From assembly GCA_025267735.1 (NCBI GenBank), contig CM046308.1:34895267-34959266 (forward strand): 64,000 nucleotides of DNA, written 5' to 3'. The notes beneath the pieces are model-generated. The model saw only the letters and a program-made list of their open reading frames with translations, searched no databases and was not told the DNA's origin. A program made the translations under genes and the position numbers. Position 1 is the stretch's first letter, and each line of letters begins with the position of its first letter. This DNA comes from Mactra quadrangularis (taxonomy: Eukaryota; Mollusca; Bivalvia; Venerida; Mactridae). Positions 37,801 through 52,800 of the stretch are shown piece by piece.

Positions 37801-40800
37801 ACAAAGCATAATAGAGTTTGACTTATTTCTACTCTTTGAGCTGTTACAGGAAGTGAAAGTCAAACCTAGGCTGCTAGGCAATACCACTTAAAACCTGGTA
37901 TAGTATCTAAGTTACATTTACTGGCAGCTGGCACGGTCCTGATCCATCACAGACACTATATGTACATAAGTATATATACTATTTGTGTTTTCATTTATGA
38001 ACTTCTCAATCCTATTTTCACTACACAGAATAAAGTTTTAATATTTCTATATTATTTTATATATTAAAAGTAATACATGCTATACATTTATTGTGTGTTT
38101 TTCACAAGCTTGATGTATTAAGTAAACTAAGACTTACAATTTCAATAATCGGGTATTAAACGATATATTTAATAATACAATTACAAAAAATGGGCTAAAG
38201 TCCAATAGAAAAATGCGACACAATGAAGAACTAATAAACATTTAAATAAAAATACTTCAGTCTATTATAAATGCAAAATATGAAGGTACAATTAATGTTT
38301 ATAATAAATAACATTTGTAGGTCTACGAAAACTTGGAAGAAACTATGGCTAACAAAACTGTTGCAATCTGTTTTGTAATAATAAGGTGCAGTTTGAAATA
38401 GCATTATTACTAAGTGTATCAGAATGACATAATTTATACTAATCTCATTTCAGTTGAGTTTAACCTTTAGGACATTAACCCGCTGATTTAAATACTGATC
38501 ATCTCCATACATAAATACTCACTAAAGTACTTTTGTACTTACTATGGATAAATATTTATCCATATAATATATAAATGGTAAAAATTTACAAACAGTGAGT
38601 ATTTAAATCAGCAGAGTTGATGAAAAATATTACCAATATCTTTTGGAGAGTTCTACCCTGAAGCTCTGTCCCCACCACAACCTCTTAAAACAAAATACAT
38701 GCATTATCTGCTATTGGAAGCTAAAGTTACAATTTTCTAAGCTGTTTGGTAGATAACAGAATTACTGTGAAAATAGACATCTAATGATAGATTAAGAGAT
38801 AATTAGTGATTCTATATATTTATTATTCATTAGTGCCATCACTATTGTCTATCACTGACTAACATTTATACTCAACATTTAGTTCTTAACCTACTTTACT
38901 ACAGACTGGTTTGTGTGTTTAAGACAACACAATATGATCAATATTATTTGTTTTTTGTTTTAAATAATTCCATTAATCAACATTTTTTCAGTGATTTATG
39001 TTACAATGTTAGCAGGGTCTATAGTCGCTAGCTTTAAATAAAATTACTAATGAGGTAACCAAGCACATGGTATTCATGGATTTCTCTAACCGGATAAATT
39101 ATCAAATGATATCATATAGGGTATAAAATAACTACTAGCTATCTTTCTTTCCCTGAAAATTCCCAATTGGTCTCATGAATATAGATCATTAGCTTTAAAG
39201 TCTCTTCACAACAATTCAATGAAACAGTAAACAAAGTCATTAGTAAAAAGAATTTGTCCAGAGGATTTGGAATAAACATTTATAATTCACAGCTTGATAC
39301 CTGGCTTTAATCATTACAATGAACTCTCCCTCAAACCATACCATACCATTATAAACATCAGTTCATTTCATCAATAAGACTCTCAAATCAATGCATACAT
39401 TCACAATACTCAGAACAGATCAGAACAGAACAGATCTTTTATTATCAACTCAGGTACATGATCAATGTACAGCAAGAGGAAAAACAATTACAAATTTAAT
39501 AATTCTCAGAATAAGACAAAAACATAATAGCAACACTAACAACAAACTCAATATGGAACAATAATAAATACAGCCATTGTTATAGCTCTCATACAAGTCT
39601 GTAATACAACAAGTACAAGGCAGAGCCATGCAATATTGAACAACAAATATAAGAATGAGAAAAAAAATGCTTGACAACAATCAGTGTCTCCTTACATGAG
39701 GTTTTTATATCCAATTAAATAGAGATCTGAATCTTGTAATGTTGTTAACAAGCAATAATTAAATCCTTAAAACACAATTAAATATCCATGATTAGAGTAG
39801 TTTATACCTTGTTTTATATCCACTTTTAATATATTATATTATCTATACCAGTTGAGATCCAGACAGGACAAGAAATAGATTTAGAGACTATTGATTTCCT
39901 TCATTGATCAATATTACCCTATAGCTTACCTAATACTTGTACACAATGTTATTAACAGTTTTACTTGTAATAGAAATAAACTTGCTCGAGATCTATTGTT
40001 TGACTTCATTGTGCATATTCATGTTACATAGAATAGAACTTGTTAACAACAATGAAAGTAATTTCAATGCCTTATGGTTTTTTTTAATGTTTATTGGATT
40101 TCTAAAAATATCATTCTTAGAACAAGACCATACAATTTATTTATTTACTTTACTTGGGTTTAAGGCCATGTGAGATTCAAACCCTTACCCCCCTTGAGAC
40201 ACTAGATTCAAAAAACAGGTCAAGAACATACAAATACTTATAGTATTATTGTTCGTTTTTTCTCAACTGTCAAAACATGAATAATTTCACGGTGAATGCA
40301 TTGCGTTTGTTAAAATTATTGTTGTGATACATACATGAATTTCCGAAAATGTGTATCATGATTGAGTAAAGCTTCTTATGCCGTATAATATGTTTAAGTC
40401 AAGATATTTTTAATAAAAATTATGCACCAGTACAAAAACAATGCATTCAGCCACCGTGAAATTATTCAAGCTTTGACAGTTGAGAAAAAATGGACAATAA
40501 ACACAGAATAAGAACATTTTCATGATATTGTTTGTTTTTTCAACTGTCCAGACGTGAAAGACATTATATGTGAACTTAGTATTTAAATGTTTGTCCCCCA
40601 ACTATGGTGAAACTGCCATTGCATGTATTCAGTCAACATACAATTATTCAAACCTTGAATATTGAGGAAAAAGCTATACCAGTGAAGATTATGTATTGAG
40701 TTACCTGTCAATATCTTATCAGATAGCTAGTGGTAAGTTTTTCAATTTAAAAAAAAAGACAAATATGGTAATTTAAGAAACTGGTGACTGGGTATAATAG

Positions 40801-43800
40801 TTTGCAATGGTGGATCTTGTTGGGGGGAATCAATTTGAAGTCATTTGTGTCTACAATAAAACTATTTGTTTCAAAGAGCAGTGTCTAACTAGATAGGTTT
40901 AGTCATTGGAGCAACACAAATTATTAAGCAATTGTGAATAAAAACTAAAAAAAAGAATAACCAGTCCACAAATCAAACCAAATTTTATTTTAGACACATA
41001 TCACCAAACCAAAAGAGGACCAGAAATTTTCAGGCATGCCCCTCCTGAAATTTTTTAAGTACTGGATCCATGAAAATTTCTCTAGGATTCAAACCAACAG
41101 CAAATAGGCACATACATGTAGTTAACTGTTTAAGATACTCATACAAATTACTACTAACAACATAATTTTAATACTACACTAGTCTAGCTTAATAACTTAA
41201 GCAAAATTCTTCCTGTTCATACTTCCTTTTTCATAAAATGCAATCAATCAGAATAGAAATATCAAGAAACCAAGAAATTTCTGAAACTCAACTATTGAAA
41301 CTTACAATGAATGTACATACCTATAGAATTTAAGTCATTGACAAGTTTTATAATTACTTGTTGAAAAAATCACTTGGAACTTATTAATCGATCTTTACCT
41401 CATATGGCAACCGGTAATAAATCCATACATTCAAAGTGTAAAATTACTCATTCAAAGAATTGATCACCAAGTATGCCTATTATAATAAATCAAATTCAAT
41501 AGAAAATAATAAACTTTAATACAGAACCAGTTAAAAACTATGTAATAAAATATAACCTTATAAACTACTTGGTTCTATCCCACCAATATGTTTCCCACTT
41601 TATAGAGAGCTCGGAGATTAATTTAAGAGATTACATTTTTTATTTACATGCCTTATATAAGGCAGATTGGGATTACTATTTGAATAACATTATCTGGACA
41701 AAGTTATCTTATATGGCCTATTTGTCACATGGTTGTGACATTTTAAGATTTTTCATTTCTTTGGATCGAGGTTTTAAATAGAGCAATGACAGCTATAGAG
41801 TCAATTGACTTCTGTAAATTTTCACTTTTCATTCAAATAAACTACTTCTACAATCTTTTTAAGATCATTGCCTCATGTTACAAAATTTGAATATGCAAAT
41901 TTTCAGAATGAACTTCATGTTGAAAATCAACATTTTCACTACAATGAAAATATAAAATTTATATTTTCATCATTAATTTCATCGAAAAACACCACATGTA
42001 AGCATAAAGCATGAAAGGGAAAAATAACTAGCAATTCTGCTTCCAACAATCTTTACTCTATACACAATCAATGACATTTAAATTAATTATTAATTGTTAT
42101 GATGTTCCAAAAGAAAACAAAATCATGTATAGATCTTTACAAGTAATACCGGTATATAGAGGATATTCGTCAACTGTGGTGTAAGATCGATTTTTATTTC
42201 ACCGAGTGAGCTCAGAAAACATATTTTCACAAGTGGCATAGCCACGAGTGAAAATGTCACTTTCTGAGTTCACGAGTTGAAATAAAAATCATCTTACACC
42301 AAAGTTGACGAATATTTTGTTTCTTTCATGCTTAGTTTTGCGTTTTATTTGATGTATTTTACACAAATTATAACGTGACGTCATTTCTACTCCAAGATGA
42401 CGTCATTTATCGTCTAATATGACGTCATGAACGATGAAAATATAAGGTTATATTTTCACTGCTATGAAAATATAAAATTTATATTTTCATCGTTAATTTT
42501 CTACGAATAACGTGATGTTTCACCGTAAAGCATGAAAGAAATATAAAGCTTTTAAAAAAATATGGTCCTATTTCTATCGAATAAAAGATATCAAAGAAAT
42601 GAGTACAGACATATTTCATAGTCAGGTATTCACAGAGTGTTGAATAACAAGAAAAAAAACAAAATTACTCAAAGATTGATTTTCAAATATACAATCCCAT
42701 CAAAAGTGATTATAAAACAGATATAACTCAAAGAAATCAATATTGAATTGGATGAACACATTCAACAATGTTTTGAACTTTGTCAATGTCAAGTTGTTGA
42801 TTGGATTAAATGCTGTTAAACATTGATCAAAATTTAATGAATGTTTAAACCATTCAAGCAGTGAACAGTTTAATGAATCTATGGCATGAAGGATTCAGTA
42901 CCCAGAGCTTAAGTAACAGTTCTGCTGAGCACATTTATCTTTCAATAGTCACTCAGTTATATATCATAATTACTGCAGCCACGTAGTGGTTAGCATATCT
43001 GACTTCAAATCCAGAGATTGCGGGTTCGAAACCCGGTTGTGGCACGTCATACCCTATACATGAGTTGTCGGCCTCGTGGTAGGGTAAGTTAGTACTGGTG
43101 ATAGGAAACCTATAGTAGAAAGAGCTGGCTGTCGTGTATATGACCTATATATGGGTTGAATGCGACATTAAAAAAAAACAATATATATATATTACTGCAT
43201 AATAATGGATGTTTATCATCAGAAACAAAAAAAATACTGCATCAAATAATGGCTGCCTACAATGCCTAGCAACAGTAATTAGAGAGTCTTAGTGCCAAGT
43301 ATGACCCTAAAGTCAGTATGACATTCTTCATCACACTTCAACTGTGATGTATCAGGTTTCTCTTACGTATCAAACGATGATTCACGAACAAAATCTTATT
43401 TAAGCTAATTCTTAGTTTTGTTTTAACTAATTTATTGCACAAGATTGGGAAACTTAAGTTCTTACATTACTTTTGAATTGGCCTCCTGCTCCCTCAGTAC
43501 TGACCTAGTAAGATAATATTTCTTGCTCAAAGAAACAACAAGATAGGTTTGGGAGCTAACTATCCAATGATTACCAGACCAATATGGTAACCACTTGGCC
43601 ACACCCACTCTGAAAGCTTTTCTTAGTTATCAGACCTAAATAACTTGCATCATGCATTCAACAGCCCTCCTTCCAATAATTACCAGTTATCCTTCTTGAC
43701 AAACCAAGAAATCAGTTTTGTTCAGTTCTGATTATCGTTATAACTTACATAAACCTTATACCTATAAATGGTGAATGTCTGATTTCATAATTTATCAAAT

Positions 43801-46800
43801 TTGAACAGATCAATGACTATGTACATGCATTGTTCAATAAATTGATTCTCAATTAATACCATTAAAGGAACACTAACAGTTTATTGACAATTATAGATGT
43901 AATCTCATTTCAACAAATGCTAAAACTTAAAGTTATTAAATGACTCATACAATAAAACAAAGGCATAAGAATATCAACTATAAAACAATGTACAGTGTTA
44001 CATCATTAATTGAACATACTCAATAATATATTTCCATTAACAGAAAGAGAGAGAGGGTGGAAGAGAGGCAATATAATTGATCTGATACACTTTGAAGAGA
44101 TCTCTGTTAGCAACCATTCCATATACACAAATAAGATGTTAATCAGCCAATGTGACATCAATGCAGCACTTCAAGAACTCTTTATTGCAGTGCTATAATG
44201 GTCGTCTTCAGTTATGCAAGTACATTGTATTGATGAAACTCTTAATGTTGATGAAACACAATATTGATAAAAATTATGCTCAAAGGGGATTTACGCCACT
44301 TTTTAAGTTACAACAAGAGCTGTCCGTAAGACAGCTTGCTCGACTTTTCTCAGTTCATCAGTGAATGGGTTTTAATAGTAAGATGGAAGTAGTGATGATG
44401 AATAAGTATTCCGAGTTTGAGTTGAATGTCTTTGATAGTATTTAAGTTTGTAAAAACTCTACCCTTAGTTTTGTATGTTTTCAAAGTAAAAAAAGGACAA
44501 AATGCCTAAAACAGTGGAGCCAGGGTTATGGCCCTTGATAGTAAGGTCGAAATATTAATAATGAATAAGTATACCAAGTTTGCGTTGAATATCTTTGATA
44601 GTATTTAAGTTTGTAAAACCTTAATCTGGATATGGATGTTTTCTATGTAAAAAGGGGCATAACTCCTAAAACAGTGGAGCCAGGGTCATGAACTTTAATA
44701 GTAAGGTGGAAGTATTGATAATGAATAAGTATACCAAGTTTGAGTTGACTATCTTTGATAGTATTGAAGTAATTACAATTTGTAAAAACTTTAACCTTGA
44801 TTTTGGATGTTTTCTAAGTAAAAAAGGGGCATAACTCCTAAAACAGTGGAGCCAGGGTTATGGGCCTTGATAGCTAGGTGAAAGTAGGAATGATGAATAA
44901 GTATTCCAAGTTTGAGTTGAATATCTTTGATAGTATTGAAGTAATTAAAATTTTATGAAAACTTCAACCTTGATTTGCAACGCCTACGCCAAGGCCAACG
45001 CTGACGTTCAGGTGACAGTAAAAGCTTTCATTTTCTTGGAAAAGTCGAGGAAAAAATGTTGAGGAAACCATACCAAGGTATTTCAACATCCTTCAAACTG
45101 ATCAGACTACATGTACAACAAATCATGATCAAACACATGCTTGATTTCCATGAAGCATTACAAAGCCTGAGGTATATAAGTCCTTGAAAAGCTTTGAATG
45201 ATTTGTGAAGTACAATAAATAAAGGTTTACAAAAATCAATATTTAAACAGTCATATAAGATCTTTATTTTGTGACTTTATTCAAAAATATTCTTATACTT
45301 TAATATGTTTGATTCTGTTTTATAAGTTTGAATATCATTTTATAAGATTAAAAAAAAGCATTTATATAAAAAAAATTCAATCTTTGCCAATCATATTTTT
45401 AGCTGTAGAGTTGAAACCATATTTATCTCAATTCAAACTTGATTATCTGTATTTGGTCATTTGTTGATTTAGGTAGATTTAACTTCTGTCTATATATGAT
45501 TACAACTTTATAAGTATATGTATACAAGTTTATATCTCCAAAGATCCAGAGACTGAACATTATCTAATAAAATTAATATTAGGCAGGCTTAGAAGTAAAG
45601 GGTCGTAAGTCAATATAAGAAACAAGTGAGTTACAACCATTTTCCGCTTAACCCCCTCTAAGTTTCTTATGTATCCTAGTTATTTTAAGTTAAATTAAGT
45701 CATCTTGCCTTGACTTGTGAGCAATTTTTTATCTCGGAAAGCAATTTTATTCTAATTGCAGGTTGAAATGAATTTATAATGATCACATCTAAAAGTAAAT
45801 TAATATAAATGTAATAAATATCTCATTTCAACATGATAATTATTATAATGTATCTAAGTTCTATTCATATACATTGCTTGTAAACTGTTAAGCATTATGC
45901 CTTAAATTTATTAAATAAAGTATCTATATTTTTAGAGACCCTTATATTAATCTGAGGGGACACAAATGCGTATTCACAAACTTCACTAATCATAAAAGAT
46001 ATACATGATTTTTCATGAATATGATTTATGTGATGTTTCACTATTAGAACCACCAAGAACGATGGTCTTTATATAGGGATTTTTTTCTTTTCAAAATAAT
46101 CATTTGGAACTTGGAAAACATATTAAAATCAAATCAAATTATTTTGCTACCAGCAAGGTGGTCTTTGTATAATCCGTTTTTTTCTTAACTGTCAAAGCTT
46201 TCAGAATAATTTCACGGTGACTAAGTGCATTGTTTTTGTACTGGCAGCCTCATTGTTATTAAATATATCTTGACTAAAACATTATCATACGACATAAACA
46301 GCTTTACTCGATCATAATACTCACTTTCGGAAACTCATGGATGTATCACGAGGATAATTTTAACAAATGCATTCACTGTGAAATTATTCCTGTTTTGACA
46401 GTTGAGAAAAAACGAACAATAAAATTTTAATGTACTTTATCATCATAAAAAATATACAAAAGATATTAATTTTTCAAAACCATTCAACAAGGAAACAAGA
46501 TAAAATTATCTCTTCACAAATAATAAGTATCTATGACATATCTTACCAATTGTAATCCATTGTTTCTAGTTTTAACATAATGTACATTATATTGAGGTGC
46601 TTTAGGTGATTTCACCACCTCACAAACATATCTATAATCCCAGCTACTCATTATATCACTATCCCCTCTGTCACAAACTAAATTATACTTCCGAACTGGT
46701 CGTATAGGCATGCTTTCACTTAATAACTTTATATAAGCCTTATTCAAACTTTACACATCTCATTATATATGTATATATTATATATAATATAAATACCCGA

Positions 46801-49800
46801 TATACTTATATATACTTAAATACAAGCTTTAACATTTTCTACTGTTCACTACAAAAATCAATGTTTAACTTAACAAACAGTTAGCCTACAGTATTTGGTT
46901 AACATGTTTTGTCAAAGCTAGAAAACATTGATGTCCTTGTCTCGTAAAAAACCAATATTTCTAAACCCGGGTACCAATATAAACTGTCATGTCTCTTGAC
47001 TCTACTGCATGTAATTAGTAACGCCACATTTTGTAAAACAGATATACTAGGTAAATATTTTCTATTAGATCATTAGACTTATTGTATTATATACATGTAT
47101 ACTTGTAAGTTTCGTCACATAGCATTGTCTATGGATTTAAATATAGAATTAACAATCACTATAATTATAAACAGATCTGTCTATTGTAACCATAGCTGAG
47201 TGAAAATGACAATAAATTATATTGCATTACAAATACATGTACAGTCAAATCTGTAATAGGGGGCTAGTCAGCCAAGAGAAGCACAAAACATGTGGCCAGT
47301 TTTCTAAGCCTTAAGGATATTGCTACCTAGTGCTTTTTCCTCTGGTACCTGGCTTCTTACACCAAATGGAATAAATATGTGATTTCATATTGAGGGTACC
47401 AGGTGTAAAAGCGCTAGCTAGCAATATGCTTAGGAAACTGGCTAACAGCTGCTTAAGAATGGTAACTACCTAAAACAAACGTGATTGAGAACAAATTCAA
47501 ATTCAGAGAATATTTTTAGCAGTTTGCTTAAGGTAGAAGATTTTTAAAAAAATCAGTTCGCCTATAATAACGCATACTATCAAAAAATTAAAAATACAAG
47601 TGGCCACAAACTAAGGTTTAAGTGTACGTATAAATGACAAGAAGTATTGTCTCCTTAAGTTGAAGGATTTACTATTAAAGATAAAGGTTTGTAAATAATA
47701 CAATGTACAATAGAAAGGTTGAATTTTGATTTTGTTAAGTAGTACATTTTACATTAATACACCAATACCCATAATATAGTTATCATAAATGGCCACAAAA
47801 CAAAACAATACATTATTTTTAAGGACAGAATATATAAATAGTAAAAATATAGGATTATCAGATTTATGGATTAGTTAAGGTTTTAATGGGGAGGAGGTCA
47901 GATTAACATTTCAAAAGGAGTTCTTTCAAAATTTTGTAAATATAACATTTTATTACAATTCATGCTTCAGACTGCAGCTTTGTTTATTGTTAGTTTGGAA
48001 ACCTTGAATATTTCAAATGAATTTTGCTGGTGAACCTATCGTCATTCTTTTCTTATTTAAGGTAGCCATGTAAGACTGTGTTATACATGTATCTTTAAAG
48101 GGAGACAATCCATTCAAGACTGAGTTATACATGTATCTTTAAAGGGAGACAATCCATTTAAGACTGAGTTATACATGTATCTTTAAAAGGGAGACAATCC
48201 ATTTAAGACTGTGTTATACATGTATCTTTAAAAGGGAGACAATCCATTTAAGACTGAGTTATACATGTATCTTAAAAAGGGAGACAATCCATTTAAGACT
48301 GAGTTATACATGTATCTTATAAAGGGAAACAATCCATTTAAGACTGAGTTATACATGTATCTTAAAAAGGGAAACAATCCATTTAAGACTGAGTTATACA
48401 TGTATCTTAAAAAGGGAAACAATCCATTCAAGACTGAGATATACATGTATCTTAAAAAGGGAAACAATCCATTCAAGACTGAGTTATACATGTATCTTAA
48501 AAAGGGAAATAATCCATTCAAGACTGAGTTATACATGTATCTTAAAAAGGGAAACAATCCATTTAAGACTGAGTTATACATGTATCTTAAAAAGGGAGAT
48601 AATCGGTATAGAAAGTGAAACTATCTGCATGCTAATACAATTAACAAAATGGAAGAATATTGTAGTTTGCTATTGACAAAAAGGGTTAAATTGCATATAT
48701 TTGTTCAATGAAGATAACTATAAGCAATATTATTTCTAAACAAATATGGTGAAGAAGAGTGCATGCATTAGCTTGTTGAATGTGAAACATTGTGATAAAT
48801 AAAATAGTACAAGAAACTAAATTTGGAAATTTTATTAATAGTCTGAAACAGCTTGAGCTCAGTTTTAATGTTGAGCACTATATAATTATAATGTATTAAA
48901 GATTAATGCTATGGCTCATTGAATATCTAGTCCTTCAATACATAAAATATATTAATCGTCAATATGCAAAAAGTTTAACCATATATCTCTAATTAGCAAT
49001 CCTATTATAATTGAATAAGTAAAGTAGCTGTGACAAATTTATGTAGATATACATTAATAATATATTAACATATGAAAAAATAGTAAATACACTTTATAAA
49101 CTTTGTTTATATACACACTAAATTGACTTTATAAAATATTTAAAACAAGTTTAATTATCCATGCTATTTTTTCTATCATTGGATAAAATGTCTTATAAAA
49201 GAACTTGAAAATGGGAACAGTTATAGAAAAGAGAAAAAAGTGCTTAGAATAATCATAAAGGGTTTGTACATCTATTTGAAGAAAGGACTGTATAGTGCTT
49301 AAATTTCAAGGTGTCTATCTATTTTCTAAATAGTTTTTATAATTACAGAGTTCAAAATGTATGCATTTAATGATAGGGCTGCGGCGAGTATCCGAGTACT
49401 CTGATATTCGCGATTTCAACCAGAAAATCGAGTACGAATATATGTCCCATCCAAAATCGTCGGATCACGATCTAGTTTTGGAAAACAATGAAAGAACATT
49501 TTAAGCTTAATAACAAGTGAAAACGAGTCGCATTACAAATGAAAATTTTGTAGGGACCAAATTATCTTGTGTCATTTTGATTGATACACATTTGAACAAA
49601 AATGTTATCACTGAAAATGCTCATAAAACGTCTGATAGTAATGTTTGGAGTACATGGTTTCCCATATAGTAAAAGCTTCTGTATTTTTTCACTTATTTTT
49701 TATAACATGAATTTATGTAGGATTTTCCATTAACATGTGATTCGTGGATCGATTCGTGAATCGCTACACATGAATCGTGGTTCGGATCAGATCGCCACTT

Positions 49801-52800
49801 GCTCAACGATTCACAGCCCTATTTAATGAATATCCCATCATAACAAGTGTAAACCATAGTGATACAGATATACTTGTATGTTTAAGAATTTGAGCTGTCA
49901 TTGTTGACAACTAATAAAACAAAATTATCCCCCACAAAAATTACCCACTTTACAATATTCAGAGGGCAAAAGTAGACTTAAACAGAAGTCTTTCCTCATA
50001 TCAAAAATATACCTAAAAAATGTCAAGGTCACTTTAAAAAAACTATGCCACAAGTATTTTGAAAATATGTTATAGCATTTTGAGAGTAGTTGTTGACAAA
50101 TATAAGACTAAAAACATTGATTGGGTTATCTTATGAGGAACTAATTACAAACACTCTTAATATAAATTTCTAACATTACACACCCTATATTGTTAAATTT
50201 TATTCAACTGTCATTGATGCATAAACTTCATTAACTCAGCTGATTTAAATAATTATATTTAAGTGATCATTAATACATATTGTAGTGAATATTCAAATCA
50301 GTGGAGTTAATGAATGTGTCATTGACAGTTTTATGAAAATCAACAAATGAATTGCAAGCAACAAATACCTTCAAACAATATTTTTCAATCAGCATTTATG
50401 CAATTAATTTCATCCCTTTTCACTTTACCATCCTTTGTGGACATTATTGTTCCCTATGTGAAAGAAAATCAACATGATTATTGAATATTCATGAAAAAAA
50501 AATACTTGGCCACTATTTTACATTTATAAATTTTCTCCCTATGGCCTTAATTCAAATGTTCCATATTTGCAGTATAATTAGATGAAAAAAAAATGTTTGC
50601 CTAGATCATCACCTATTCAAAATTGTTAAAAAAACTGAGAGCATATCTGAAACAGAAGCAGTGAACAAAACAGACCTAGGTGTCACATAGCCATAAAATG
50701 TTGTGGGAAATGTTACAAGATTTGTACCAGGATGACAACTTGAAAAATGTGTCCTAGATTTGATCCACCAAAGACCTGCCCTGCGTTCAGTAACTACTGT
50801 TAGCTAACGTTACGGGTACGGGAGAACTTAACCTGAAGACAACTCAACCCGTGCAATACTCAACTCAAAGTATGGACAACTAAATCCTTTAGTAGGAGAT
50901 TGAGTTGTCTGGGGTTGAGTTGTCTATGGGTTGAGTTGTTCCGACACTTCCCTTACAGAATGTTTTGGAACGTTCAAGGTAACTGAACATGCTGCTGTGT
51001 AACTATAATACTGTATTTCAACAAAGGGTAGTTATATGACTCAATATAAAAAATATTAAAAAGATAAAAACATTTAAGAAATCCATCTAGTATAGGATGA
51101 CTATTGATAAGATAATAAAAACATGATCATTTATCGCTATAATGATATTATCAATCATGATCAATGAATGGATATTGATCTGTATCAATTATAAATCCAT
51201 AAAAAACTTATCTATGTATTGAATAGGATATATACACTACACTTCAAAGTTTGTATGCTGGTTAAATTGTGTATTGGTTCGCTTAAAAGCTTTGTTTTTT
51301 AGTGGCCAATGGTCGATTAGGTTCAAGAACTACTAGAACTCCCAAAATATTGATAAAATAATTGAATAAATTGAATTTAGGTTTATCATTTAGTCATTGC
51401 AGTGCTTAGATGATTTTGACAAATGTTGGAATGGAGTCCTCTTCCCCATATAACAATGTTCTCATTCTGCCTCTGTTTCAGATTTATGAATGGTTATTGA
51501 CATAAGACAAAAGAGACTTCTAGCATGAAGGAGTGCCCCAAAAATATAAAATACATAATATCATGGACAAGACAGAAAATAGCAGAGACAGAGGAATATT
51601 GTAATTATTTTATTATATTATTATTACATGTAATAGTTAAGTACATTGTTTGTAAAATTATGTGATGCTGTGTGTATGATTTTCAGCATCTCACGGATAT
51701 GCAAGCCTGCAAGTTTCAGTCACCTGAAACACATATGATATGTGTCCAAACACTAACATGTAATTTGACTCGGCTTGAATAGTAGTACTTCTAGCCTTTT
51801 TTATTCTCTGTATTTGATTAACATATTCACCCAAATCAATATGCTAAAAGCCATCAATGCTTTGAAGTCTTATAGGGTGATCATACAATTTTGTAAATAA
51901 ATTTTATACCTGTAATTACTTGAAATGTATTTCGATTTTTCTATTCAATTTTTTTCAAATATATTTGTGAAATAAAATTAACGAAAGAATAATTTACATA
52001 TTCAAAGCTAATGGTAAAATTATTTGCCAATTTTGTTCAATATCTTCCCACGAGGTTAATACTGTTTGACCTAAACTAATAAATTGTGACCTTTTAATTA
52101 AAGTTTTTATAGATTTGTACAAGTACATACAGCTATGTACATAGCTACTGCTTAACAAACTTGATCACAAACAACCGACAAACAGTCATTTACCAATTTA
52201 AATGGTGGATTCAACCAGAAGACAAGGGCAGGAGAAAGGGTCCCAGAAAAACTCTTCTAGAATGTTCGAAACACAAAAAAATGCTACAAAAACTTCGAAA
52301 ATGGGATTTAGAATTGTTGTTCAAAACTTCCCCGCCACATAAAAAATAGAAGCCTCCCCATGGAAAAATTCCTGGCTACACCCCTGTAAGTCAATCTCTT
52401 TAATACAAGAATATATAGAATAGAATAAAAATACTGAATATACTTATATAGTACATACACAGAGTATAGGTTAAAATGAAGGATACTTAAAGCTTAAACA
52501 CAAGATAAAATGGGAAATATAGGTGAAGACGAAATATTTATTACCTTCAAAAGATGATAAAATATGTCTAGTATCAATTCATCTCCGATATTGACCAGAC
52601 AGATCTTTAATCTTAAATGTCTATACAAACTTTTAATGGCCAGATAATAGTTTATTTGTGTAATATTCAATGATCCTCAATCAATAATTTCATACAGAAG
52701 TTTAATATATTCAATAAGAGAGAGAGACTAGATACATGTTCTATTATTACTACATTGTTTATATTATGTTGTTGCTAGGTTACTAAGGTTTAACCTAACA

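Larger units (their letters stand above)
37338..46546. other. 9.2-kb intron of gene 2
   Basis: No exon recognised. Holds MITE D and C copies, a TGTTC-tailed element, two palindromic elements with TGACGTCA motifs (42.16-42.54 kb), a SINE (42974-43180), a SINE fragment (43497-43606), a four-unit ACAAGAGC repeat (44311-45055) and MITE C copy 3. Confidence 0.6.

Noticed and set aside
42978..43044. Functional tRNA gene
   Set aside because: Mismatch in the anticodon stem, and it continues into a SINE body with an A-rich tail.
48228..48618. 117-codon frames on both strands made of MYLKKGNNPFKTELY-like repeats
   Set aside because: Product of the 45-bp minisatellite; no start context, splice sites or non-repeat sequence.
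52161..52349. 62-codon plus-strand frame with a basic KGRRKGPRK stretch
   Set aside because: No splice sites or similarity recognised; probably part of a dispersed repeat.
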